DNA from: Sphingomonas pseudosanguinis
GTDB taxonomy: Bacteria; Pseudomonadota; Alphaproteobacteria; Sphingomonadales; Sphingomonadaceae
DNA length: 64,000 bases
Assembly (NCBI RefSeq): GCF_014196255.1
Contig: NZ_JACIDH010000007.1
Coordinates: forward strand, 91,884-155,883
Direction of reading: 5' to 3'
Shown: positions 19,353 through 26,112 of the stretch, piece after piece
How positions within the stretch are numbered: position 1 is the stretch's first letter
Layout: every line of letters starts with the position of its first letter
Notes under the pieces: generated by a model
Told to the model about the DNA's origin: nothing
The model's input: only the letters and a program-made list of their open reading frames with translations
Database searches by the model: none
Position numbers and translations under genes: made by a program

Positions 19353-19924
19353 GCCAACCTCGCACATGGCGCGCACGGCCTCACTGCCCCGAACCACGAC
19401 CCTCGCCGCGATCCGACCATCTTACGACAACAGTGAGCCTGCCCCTCTGTTGGGGTAAGATTTACCTATAGCAACGGCGGGAGGCAACGGGATTTTTGGG
19501 GATAAGCGGGGAAATCGCCCCGAATATGGGACTTATGCGATGAACCGCCGGGCGCATGACGGGAAACGCGCCCAAGCCTATTAACCACAAAGCCCGGAAA
19601 TCCGGGCTTATGGTGCCCTTTCCCCGATTTTCCCCGGCGATTTGCGGCGGTCGTTCGGCGCGACACGCGGGCCCGAAATTTTACGATCGAGCCTGCATCT
19701 CCGGGTCCGGAATCGGCATGTTCCCGATTCGGTCCGGAATGGACGGACCTGGGCTGAATCGGCGCTCGCCTTACTCCTCACCTGGAAGGAGTGATGGCAG
19801 GCCGAAAGCCTGACGGATGAGTGTCGCCGATGGTGAGGTCAGAGCTTCGTTCGCCGCCAGTTACGCCCCTCCACCATGCTGCGCATGCCCCCTCCCCTTG
19901 CAGGGGCGGAATAGAGAGGGAGGA
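19353..19924. other. Gene-free region upstream of mraZ
   Basis: No gene is supported here. The region holds the mraZ leader and operator, a perfect 20-base palindrome at 19590-19609 (AAGCCCGGA / TCCGGGCTT arms, no adjacent T-run), and a degenerate copy at about 19786-19830 of the repeat element found at 49.6 kb (shared GGCAGGCCGAAAGCCTGACGG-type core). A CCCCTCCCCTTGCAGGGG palindrome lies at about 19890-19910. Confidence 0.6.
19465..19512 (-). promoter_or_regulatory. dcw promoter region with a four-repeat MraZ-box-like operator
   Basis: The tetramer GGGA occurs on the plus strand at 19479-19482, 19489-19492, 19499-19502 and 19509-19512, exactly one helical turn apart. MraZ proteins are known to bind arrays of short G-rich repeats with 10-bp spacing upstream of mraZ. 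A TATAGG hexamer (minus strand, 19470-19465) could be a -10 element, which would place the repeats over the -20 to -50 region, suited to repression. The promoter assignment is inference; the repeat phasing is directly visible. Confidence 0.65.
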
Positions 19925-20203
19925 TCAGGGTTGCGCCGACTCCGCCGGTGCCTGGCTGTTGACCGGCGCGGGGGCCACGCCCAGTTCGGCCAGCGGCTCG
20001 TTGGTCGGTGCGGTGGTGTTGGTCGCGGCCATATCGGCGACCATGTTGGTCTGGGCCGCCCCCGCGACCGCCGCCGGCGGTTCGTCGCGGTTCAGCGAGC
20101 CGAGGATCGTGCTGGCGAGCGCGATCAGCAATATCACGGCGGCCAGGCCGATCATGCCGACTTTGACACGCTGCATGATATGATGGTGGTCGTGTGACTT
20201 CAT
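19925..20203 (-). CDS. Small single-pass membrane protein, unknown function
   Basis: This 92-residue product starts MKSHDHHHIMQRVKVG. It has a histidine-rich N-terminus and one strong hydrophobic segment at about 17-35 (MIGLAAVILLIALASTIL), then a low-complexity Ala/Asn/Thr/Pro tail probably in the periplasm. An ATG 15 bases upstream is an alternative start. I do not recognise a named family. It lies downstream of cysteine synthase on the same strand, with about 66 bases between. Confidence 0.6.
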   Translation of the reverse strand: MKSHDHHHIMQRVKVGMIGLAAVILLIALASTILGSLNRDEPPAAVAGAAQTNMVADMAATNTTAPTNEPLAELGVAPAPVNSQAPAESAQP

Positions 20204-20269
20204 GGAATTCTGTATCACTATCGTGCGCCTGCGCTTCTGTCGACCGCCGGACGCAAACGGTTCCGGCGC

Positions 20270-21235
20270 TTACAGTCCCTTCTCGGCCCGCCACGCCGGG
20301 TCATGGAGCGTGGAGAGGTAGCGAAACCCCGTATCGCACAAAATGGTTGCGATCCGCTTATTCGGCCCCAGCGAACGCGCCAGCGCCACCGCACCCGCGA
20401 CGTTGATGCCCGAGGACAGGCCAAGGCACAGCCCCTCCTCGCTCAAAAGCCGCTGCACCCAGTACCAGCCATCGGCGTCGGAGATGCGGAACTGCGCATC
20501 GACCGGCGCGCCGTCGAGATTGGCGGTGATCCGCCCCTGCCCGATACCCTCGGCCACCGACGACCCTTCGGACTTCAGCTCGCCACAGGCATAATAATTG
20601 TAGAGCGCCGCGCCATGCGGGTCGCTGAGCGCGATGACGACATTCTCATCATGCGCCTTCAGCCCCATGCCGACCCCCGCAAAGGTGCCGCCGGTCCCCG
20701 CCGCGCAGGTGAAGCCGTCGACCCGCCCATGCATCTGGTTCCAGATCTCCTCGGCGGTGCCCACGATATGCGCGCGGCGATTGGCGATATTGTCGAACTG
20801 GTTGGCCCAGATCGCATTCTCCGTCTCCTCGGCGATCCGGCGCGAGGTGTGGACGAAGTGACAGGGGCTGGAATAGGGCGCGGCCGGCACCAGGACCAGC
20901 TCGGCCCCGAGCGCGCGCAGCGTGTCCATCTTCTCGCGACTCTGCGTCTCGGGCATCACGATGATCGTGCGATAGCCCTTGGCGTTGGCGACCAGCGCCA
21001 GCCCGATGCCGGTATTGCCCGCCGTCCCCTCGACGATCGTGCCGCCGGGGCGCAGCGCGCCGCGCGCCTCGGCATCCTCGACGATGAACAGCGCGGCGCG
21101 ATCCTTCACGCTCGCCCCCGGATTGGCGAATTCGCACTTGCCGAAGATGTCGCATCCGGTGGCCTCGCTCGGCCCTTTCAACCGGACGAGCGGGGTGTTG
21201 CCGATCAGGGCCAGGGTATCGGGGGTCGCATCCAT
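20270..21235 (-). CDS. cysK: Cysteine synthase A (O-acetylserine sulfhydrylase)
   Basis: This PLP enzyme makes L-cysteine from O-acetylserine and sulfide. The 321-residue product starts MDATPDTLALIGNTPLVRLKG, with the substrate loop NTPLV. The PLP lysine is in NPGASVKDRAA (about residue 43-46), the phosphate loop is GTAGNTGIG, and GTGGTFAGVG follows. The family's fold type II C-terminal half ends LCDTGFRYLSTL. The open frame upstream of the ATG at 21235 does not look like protein. A cystathionine beta-synthase-like role is possible but less likely. Confidence 0.9.
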   Translation of the reverse strand: MDATPDTLALIGNTPLVRLKGPSEATGCDIFGKCEFANPGASVKDRAALFIVEDAEARGALRPGGTIVEGTAGNTGIGLALVANAKGYRTIIVMPETQSREKMDTLRALGAELVLVPAAPYSSPCHFVHTSRRIAEETENAIWANQFDNIANRRAHIVGTAEEIWNQMHGRVDGFTCAAGTGGTFAGVGMGLKAHDENVVIALSDPHGAALYNYYACGELKSEGSSVAEGIGQGRITANLDGAPVDAQFRISDADGWYWVQRLLSEEGLCLGLSSGINVAGAVALARSLGPNKRIATILCDTGFRYLSTLHDPAWRAEKGL

Positions 21236-21265
21236 GATCGCTAGATGGCCTCTGCCCCGGGCCAC

Positions 21266-21287
21266 GGCAAGCAAAGCCTTGCTTGCC
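21266..21287. other. Perfect hairpin in the cysK / lipoprotein divergent gap
   Basis: GGCAAGCAA and its exact complement TTGCTTGCC flank a 4-base loop. The hairpin lies 31-52 bases upstream of the cysK start, between divergent genes. It could be an operator or a leader hairpin. I see no riboswitch consensus. Confidence 0.4.
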
Positions 21288-21404
21288 CACCCCAAAGCCC
21301 CATCATCGACCGGATCGCGACGTCCGCTTGCACCATTCCGGTGAACGCTACGGCATCTATCGACTTGACGCATGGTTGCTGCATTTGCGAAGCACCGCCC
21401 CGCT

Positions 21405-21791
21405 ATGAAGAGCCTCCTCCCCCTCATCGTCGCCGCACCGCTGTTCGCCCTGGCAGCGTGCAATTCGCAGCCCAGCCAGCCCGAGGTCGTCGACACCAAT
21501 CCCGACCCCATGGCCAACATCCTCGCCAATCGCGCGCCGGTGGAACTGCCGCCCGCGATCAAGGCCGACAAGACCTTCCGCTGCAAGGACCAGAGCCTGG
21601 CCTTCGTCACCTTCTTCCAGGGCGACAAGCAGGCCAATGTCCGCCTGAAGCAGGGCGACACCCCGGTGAAGCTGACCGCGCCGGCCGCCGGTGAGGCGCT
21701 GACCGCCGAGGGCGGCTGGAAGATGACGGGTGACGAGAAGAACATCACCCTGACCACCCCGAACAAGGCCGCGCAGACCTGCCACGTCTGA
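21405..21791 (+). CDS. MliC-like lipoprotein (C-type lysozyme inhibitor family)
   Basis: The 128-residue product has a lipoprotein signal peptide ending LAAC (cysteine at about 18). Its C-terminal domain starts TFRCKDQSLAFVTFFQGD and ends AQTCHV, with a Gly/Trp-containing middle (EGGWKMTGDEKNITLTTP). A cysteine near the start and one at the end, with alternating beta-strands, fits the MliC/COG3895 fold, a periplasmic inhibitor of C-type lysozyme. The first ATG (21372) was rejected because the signal peptide begins at MKSLLPL. A terminator follows. Confidence 0.7.
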   Translation: MKSLLPLIVAAPLFALAACNSQPSQPEVVDTNPDPMANILANRAPVELPPAIKADKTFRCKDQSLAFVTFFQGDKQANVRLKQGDTPVKLTAPAAGEALTAEGGWKMTGDEKNITLTTPNKAAQTCHV

Positions 21792-21846
21792 GGCCATGAA
21801 AGCCTTCGCGTTCGAATATCGGACGATAGGGACTTGATCGAAAACC

Positions 21847-21877
21847 GGCCGGCGGGGATACCTCCGCTGGCCTTTTT
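21847..21877 (+). terminator. Rho-independent terminator after the MliC-like gene
   Basis: A stem (GGCCGGCGGGG with CTCCGCTGGCC, including G-U pairs) at 21847-21872 is followed by TTTTT. It lies about 55 bases after the lipoprotein stop and upstream of the ParA-type gene. Confidence 0.8.
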
Positions 21878-21911
21878 CTTGTGAGGTACAGCCGGGAGGT
21901 CGAAGAACCGC

Positions 21912-22625
21912 GTGGCCGCGATCGCGATTTACAGTCTGAAGGGGGGCGTGGGAAAGACCAGCATGGCGGTCAATCTCGCCTGGTGTGCCGCAAGTCTTTG
22001 TGCGCGCCGGACTTTGCTATGGGACCTCGACCCCCAGGCCGCCTCGACCTGGCTGCTCGGCGGCCCGGCGCGCGGGGATCAGGCGCAGGCCATCTTCTCG
22101 CGCGACATCGCGGTCGACCGGCTGGTGCGCAAGACGGACATCCCCCGCCTGTCGCTGATCGGGGCCGATGATTCGCTGCGCGGCCTAGATTTCCTGTTCC
22201 ATGCGCTCGACAAGAAGAAGCGGCTCGACAAGCTGATCGACGGGCTGGACGATTACGACCGCATCGTCCTCGACTGCCCGCCCGGCCTGACCGAGACGAC
22301 CGAACAGGTGCTGCGCGCCGCCGATCTGATCGTGGTGCCGGTCGTCCCCTCCGCGCTCGCCACCCGCGCGCTGGAAGTGGTCGATACGCATGTCCGCGGC
22401 CGGGTGCCGCTATTGCCCGTCCATGTCATGGTCGACCGCCGCCGCAAGCTCCATGCCGAGGCGGTCGCCGCCCAGCCCGACTGGCCCGTCATCCCGATGG
22501 CGAGCGTGGTCGAGGCGATGGGCGAGCACCGCGCCCCCGTCGGCGCCTTCGCCCCCCGCAGCGCGGCGACGCAGGCCTATAGCGAGTTGTGGCGCACCGT
22601 CGAACGGCGGCTGACCAGCAGATGA
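21912..22625 (+). CDS. Orphan ParA/MinD-family ATPase
   Basis: The 237-residue product (GTG start) has a deviant Walker A motif KGGVGKTSM at 11-19, a Walker A' DLDPQAAST, and Walker B region IVLDCPPGLTETT. The switch and adenine-binding regions are also recognisable. No parB-like gene, centromere-like repeats or chemotaxis/cellulose cluster adjoins it, so this is not the chromosomal parAB. It overlaps aat by ATGA and is probably co-translated with it. Cargo is unknown; MipZ-, BcsQ- or pole-organising type roles cannot be told apart from sequence alone. Confidence 0.85.
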   Translation: MAAIAIYSLKGGVGKTSMAVNLAWCAASLCARRTLLWDLDPQAASTWLLGGPARGDQAQAIFSRDIAVDRLVRKTDIPRLSLIGADDSLRGLDFLFHALDKKKRLDKLIDGLDDYDRIVLDCPPGLTETTEQVLRAADLIVVPVVPSALATRALEVVDTHVRGRVPLLPVHVMVDRRRKLHAEAVAAQPDWPVIPMASVVEAMGEHRAPVGAFAPRSAATQAYSELWRTVERRLTSR

Positions 22626-23368
22626 GCACCGGGGCCATCGAACGCCTGACCCCGCACCTCGTCCTAGGGGCCTATGCGGTCGGTGTGTTCCCGATGGCCG
22701 ATACGCGCGATACCGATCACGTCTATTGGGTGGAGCCGCGCAAGCGCGCCGTCCTGCCGCTCGACGGGTTTCATCTGTCGCGCTCGCTGCGCAAGACGGT
22801 CGCATCCGACCGGTTCCGCGTGACCGCCGACACCGCGTTCGAATCGATCATCCGGCTATGCGCCGAAAGCGTCGCCGACCGGCCCGAGACCTGGATCAAC
22901 TACGCCATCGAGCGGGTGTTCATCGACCTGTTCGACATGGGCTTTGCCCATTCGATCGAATGCTGGGACGGCGACGAGCTGGTCGGTGGCCTCTATGGCC
23001 TGAGCCTGGGCCGCGCCTTTTTCGGCGAATCGATGGTCAGCCGGCGGACCGATGCGTCCAAGGTCGCGCTGGTCTGGCTGGTCGCACGGCTGCGCGCGGG
23101 CGGCTATAATCTGCTCGACTGCCAGTTCCAGACGCCGCACCTCGCCACCATGGGCGCGGTCGAGATCGGGCGCGACGATTATGTCGCGCTATTGTCCGAT
23201 GCGTTGGCGGGCGTGGTCGGCCCCGGTGCGTCCGCCGCCGGAGCCTCAGCCCCCGGCGATTTCGGCGCGCTCGACCGTCTGGGTGCAGGCCCCGGCGCTG
23301 CGGCCGGCACCGTGTCGGGACCGGTTTCGGGCCAGGACATCGTGCAGTTCTTGGCCCAGACGTCATAG
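22622..23368 (+). CDS. aat: Leucyl/phenylalanyl-tRNA--protein transferase Aat
   Basis: Aat attaches Leu or Phe to N-terminal Arg/Lys of proteins, marking them for ClpS/ClpAP. The start MSTGAIERLTPHLVLGAYAVGVFPMAD overlaps the ParA stop. Family motifs include YWVEPRKRAVLPLDGFH, TWIN, SIECWDGDELVGGLYGLSLGRAFFGESMVS and DCQFQTPHLATMGAVEIGR. The family ends about residue 198. Here a ~50-residue Ala/Gly/Pro-rich tail follows, encoded antisense to the end of the DUF2155 gene. Confidence 0.93.
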   Translation: MSTGAIERLTPHLVLGAYAVGVFPMADTRDTDHVYWVEPRKRAVLPLDGFHLSRSLRKTVASDRFRVTADTAFESIIRLCAESVADRPETWINYAIERVFIDLFDMGFAHSIECWDGDELVGGLYGLSLGRAFFGESMVSRRTDASKVALVWLVARLRAGGYNLLDCQFQTPHLATMGAVEIGRDDYVALLSDALAGVVGPGASAAGASAPGDFGALDRLGAGPGAAAGTVSGPVSGQDIVQFLAQTS

Positions 23369-23847
23369 ACCGGATGCTGGACGACGTTCAGCGCCGGCCG
23401 TTCCTTGAACACCCAGCCCGAAAAGACACGCCGCCACTTCTGATCCGCGCCATGCACGTCCAGCTGGACGAAGGCCCCGGTCAGCTGCTCGGTTTCCCAG
23501 GACGCTGTCTTTTCGCAGGCGCGCAGGCGGACGATCGCGTCGCCGACACGCACCGCCTGGCCGGGCTTGAGCGTCAGCTCGCGCGATACGCCGTTCCGCT
23601 TGTTGAGCAGGCCGACCACCGCCACCCGCTCCGCCATCGGCGTGCCACCGGTCGGCAGGCCCGCCTGGCCCGCATCGACCGATTCGATGCCCGACGCGCC
23701 GCCGGGGCGATCGGGCAGGATCTGGCTGACGGCCGATTCGTCGCCACGCGCCGCGCGATCATCGGTCAGCGCCTGATAGCCGAACCAGCCACCGGCCCCG
23801 AGCGCGGCGGCCAGCACTGCGCCGGCCAGCCAGCGGGTCTTGTTCAC
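23179..23847 (-). CDS. DUF2155 domain protein
   Basis: The 222-residue product (GTG start overlapping the NDUFA12 stop) has an N-terminal hydrophobic signal/anchor (about 6-25). A variable Asp/Gly linker and the DUF2155 domain (about 75-175) follow. Conserved cysteines lie at RACEKTASWE and AKNCTMSW, and a GWVFKERPALNVVQHPVYDVW core is present. The Ala/Pro-rich C-terminus overlaps the 3' end of aat by 190 bases on the opposite strand. DUF2155 is an alphaproteobacterial envelope family of unknown function, often next to NDUFA12 as here. Confidence 0.88.
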   Translation of the reverse strand: MNKTRWLAGAVLAAALGAGGWFGYQALTDDRAARGDESAVSQILPDRPGGASGIESVDAGQAGLPTGGTPMAERVAVVGLLNKRNGVSRELTLKPGQAVRVGDAIVRLRACEKTASWETEQLTGAFVQLDVHGADQKWRRVFSGWVFKERPALNVVQHPVYDVWAKNCTMSWPETGPDTVPAAAPGPAPRRSSAPKSPGAEAPAADAPGPTTPANASDNSAT

Positions 23848-24236
23848 CCCTCGGGCGTCCAGGCTTCATAGTCGCCGGTCGCGGCGGCACGCTGGCCACC
23901 CTTTTCCAGCGCGCCCGACGGACGATAGGCGAGCGCGGTGCCCGTCATGTTGGGGATGGCCGGCTTCTGCCAGGCGCGACGCGGCGGCAGCGAGCGGTCG
24001 GGCACGTCCTCGACCTGATGATGCAGCCAGCTGAACCATTCCGCCGGCACGCGGCTGGCATCGTTCGAGCCCTTGTAGATGACCCAGCGGCGCGGACGCC
24101 CGGCGGTGTCGCTGCCGCCCTCGTAATAGACGTTGCCGTGCGCGTCCTCGCCCACCTGCGCCTTGCCGCGCAGACCGAACCAGGTGCCAATGGTGGCGCC
24201 GTTCCACCAGGTGAAGGGATTGAGGTTGATGCCCAT
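23844..24236 (-). CDS. NADH:ubiquinone oxidoreductase subunit NDUFA12 family protein
   Basis: NDUFA12 is an accessory subunit of complex I shared by mitochondria and alphaproteobacteria. The 130-residue product begins MGINLNPFTWWNGATIGTWF. It has the family motifs GNVYYEGG, RRWVIYKG, PAEWFSWLHH and a C-terminal PNMTGTALAYRPSGAL. Its gene is usually outside the nuo operon, as here. It is translationally coupled to DUF2155. Confidence 0.92.
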   Translation of the reverse strand: MGINLNPFTWWNGATIGTWFGLRGKAQVGEDAHGNVYYEGGSDTAGRPRRWVIYKGSNDASRVPAEWFSWLHHQVEDVPDRSLPPRRAWQKPAIPNMTGTALAYRPSGALEKGGQRAAATGDYEAWTPEG

Positions 24237-24268
24237 GACGCGCCGTGTAGCCCGGCTCTCGCCAGCCT

Positions 24269-24772
24269 TCAACCGCGTTCCGCGTCGCGCGGCCAGGAGA
24301 CGGCGTCCCCTTCCGAAATGCCGAGCTCGGCCGAACGCCCGCCGACCAGCTCCAGCACGGCCGCGACCGGCTCGCCCGAGGGGACCGGCGCCTCGCTGAA
24401 CGGCACGGTGTTCTCCGCGATGCGCGCGATCGTGCCGTCGGCGCGGATGAAGAGGATGTCGAGCGCGGTCGGCGTGTTCTTCATCCAGAAGGATGCCTCG
24501 CGCGGTGCGGTGCCATCGGGCGGATAGGGCGCGAACAACATGCCGCCATCGGGCGTCAGGTCGGTACGGTACATCAGCCCCTGCGCCTGCTCGCCCGTGG
24601 TCCTGGCCCGCTCCACCTGGAAGACATGCGCGCCTTGCGCGGTGCGGATCGTCACCGGAATGGTCGCGGCCTTGCGCGCCTCGGTGCTCTCGGCCTCCTG
24701 CGTGGCGGCGCCGGAGCATCCCGCCAGCGCGATCGCGATGGCCAGCGCCGCGCATGAACCAGGGCGAATCAC
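24269..24772 (-). CDS. DUF192 family lipoprotein
   Basis: The 167-residue product starts at a GTG overlapping the cold-shock gene stop. It has a lipoprotein signal (ALAIAIALAGCSG) and then a DUF192 domain: FQVERARTTGEQAQGLMYR, GMLFAPYPPDG, FWMKNTPTALDILFIRADGTI, and a C-terminal ELVGGRSAELGISEGDAV. DUF192 proteins are small secreted beta-barrel proteins of unknown biochemical role. Tight coupling to a cold-shock protein is common in alphaproteobacteria. Confidence 0.9.
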   Translation of the reverse strand: MIRPGSCAALAIAIALAGCSGAATQEAESTEARKAATIPVTIRTAQGAHVFQVERARTTGEQAQGLMYRTDLTPDGGMLFAPYPPDGTAPREASFWMKNTPTALDILFIRADGTIARIAENTVPFSEAPVPSGEPVAAVLELVGGRSAELGISEGDAVSWPRDAERG

Positions 24773-25347
24773 GCCGCCCCCCGCGCCGTCACCGCCACTG
24801 CCAGCGGCCCTTTCGGCCCGTCGACGATCCGCGCTGCCAATGGCTGGCCGGGTTCGACCTCGACGATGCCGCCACGCCGCAGCGTTTCCATGTGTACGAA
24901 GATGTCCGCCCCGTCGCTGTCGCGCAGCAGGAAGCCATAGCCCTTCAGCCGGTTGAACCATTTGACCGCGACACCCTCGGCCTCGCCCGCCTGGTCGACC
25001 AGCGCGGTGGGATCGATACGATCGGGCGAGCGTGGGCGCTTGGGCTGTTCGGGCACGGCATGGGTCAGGTCGATCGAGACGACTTCGCGCGCCTGATAGC
25101 CGCGCCCGCGTTCGACCGCGATCATCTCCACCCGTGCGCCCTCGGGCAGGCTGCGCCGGCCATGCGCCTGCAGCGTGGTGAAGTGCAGCAGCACATCCCC
25201 ATAGGTCAGGTCGTCCGCGACCGCGAAGCCGAAGCCCCGCGTCACATCGAACCATTTGACGACCCCCGCCAGCCTTACGGCGTTGTCCGCCGTCTCGCCT
25301 TCGAAGCCGCCTCCTTCATTCGGCGTATCTTCCAGCATCTCATGCAC
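24769..25347 (-). CDS. Double cold-shock-domain protein
   Basis: The 192-residue protein contains two cold-shock OB-fold domains. The first (about 28-95) has VKWFDVTRGFGFAVADD and DVLLHFTTL in RNP1/RNP2 positions; the second (about 124-190) has VKWFNRLKGYGFLLRD and DIFVHMETL. They are joined by a charged Pro/Arg linker. Such two-domain CspD-like proteins bind single-stranded nucleic acid and occur in alphaproteobacteria. The 105 bases upstream are relatively AT-rich and presumably hold its promoter and leader. Confidence 0.92.
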   Translation of the reverse strand: MHEMLEDTPNEGGGFEGETADNAVRLAGVVKWFDVTRGFGFAVADDLTYGDVLLHFTTLQAHGRRSLPEGARVEMIAVERGRGYQAREVVSIDLTHAVPEQPKRPRSPDRIDPTALVDQAGEAEGVAVKWFNRLKGYGFLLRDSDGADIFVHMETLRRGGIVEVEPGQPLAARIVDGPKGPLAVAVTARGAA

Positions 25348-25452
25348 CCTTGAAGGCTATTGCTAGCATCATTGCTCGCAGTCGCAACGTAAGGCGGCGC
25401 ATTTTTCCTGGTCCGATCTGGGACCGATACCAAAAATTCGTTTGTTTTTCCG

Positions 25453-25983
25453 TCAGCCCTCGTCGTCGTCCAGCATTTCGCCCGGCGCCGCCGACACGAT
25501 GCGGCGCGCCAGGGCCATGTCGTGGCCCGCCCGCATCATCGCCGCGAACTGCTTTTCCCGCACGACGCGGTCGGTCTCTCCATCCCCGAACGGCCCGATT
25601 CGCCGCCGCCGGGCAAAGGCCAGCGCGGCATCGCGTGCCGCCTCGGCGACCTGGGACGCGACCGCCTCGCTATCCTCTTCCCCGATCCGCGCCGCGTGCA
25701 GTGCCTGACGCACCCGGCGCGCGCCCAGCCCCCGCCGGGCCAGCGCGGCGGCCTTCGCCTCGGCATAGGCGCGGTCGTCGATATAGCGCAGTTCCACCAT
25801 CTTCGCCGCCAGCCCTTGCGGGTCGGGTGCGCCCTCGCCCGCCCAGCCGCGTTCGCGCAGCTTGCGGCGCAGATAGTCGATCAGCTTGCCCTCGGTGGTC
25901 GCGAACCGCTCGACATAGCGCAGCGCCAGCCGCTCCATCAGGGCGGGATCAAGGGGCTTGGGCGGGCGACGTTCGGCGGACAC
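25453..25983 (-). CDS. recX: RecX-family regulatory protein
   Basis: RecX proteins bind RecA filaments and limit their activity. The 176-residue product contains the three-helix repeats of the family: LRYVERFATTEGKLIDYLRRKLRERGW, YIDDRAYAEAKAAALARRGLGARRVRQAL and a C-terminal ARRIVSA region. The GTG at 25983 (VSAERRPPKPLDP) follows an AAGG ribosome site; ATG-initiated MERLALRYV is a shorter alternative. It is unlinked to recA here. It is divergent from the fatty-acyl-AMP ligase gene. Confidence 0.8.
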   Translation of the reverse strand: MSAERRPPKPLDPALMERLALRYVERFATTEGKLIDYLRRKLRERGWAGEGAPDPQGLAAKMVELRYIDDRAYAEAKAAALARRGLGARRVRQALHAARIGEEDSEAVASQVAEAARDAALAFARRRRIGPFGDGETDRVVREKQFAAMMRAGHDMALARRIVSAAPGEMLDDDEG

Positions 25984-26112
25984 GCCTTGTTTGTGCCACA
26001 GTGACCACGGATTTAGAACGCGGGAAGCCGCTATTGTCGGCGAATACGGAATCGCTCGTCCCCGCCGGTCGGTGGTACGAGGCGCAAAAGCATAAGGAAC
26101 GAAGGCAAGGCC

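Noticed and set aside
19590..19609. Perfect palindrome upstream of mraZ as a terminator
   Set aside because: No T-run follows in either direction and no gene ends close by, so it is left as an unassigned palindrome.
21236..21766. N-terminal extension of the cysteine synthase frame
   Set aside because: The extra residues are antisense to the MliC-like lipoprotein and match nothing; the cysteine synthase family begins at the ATG at 21235.
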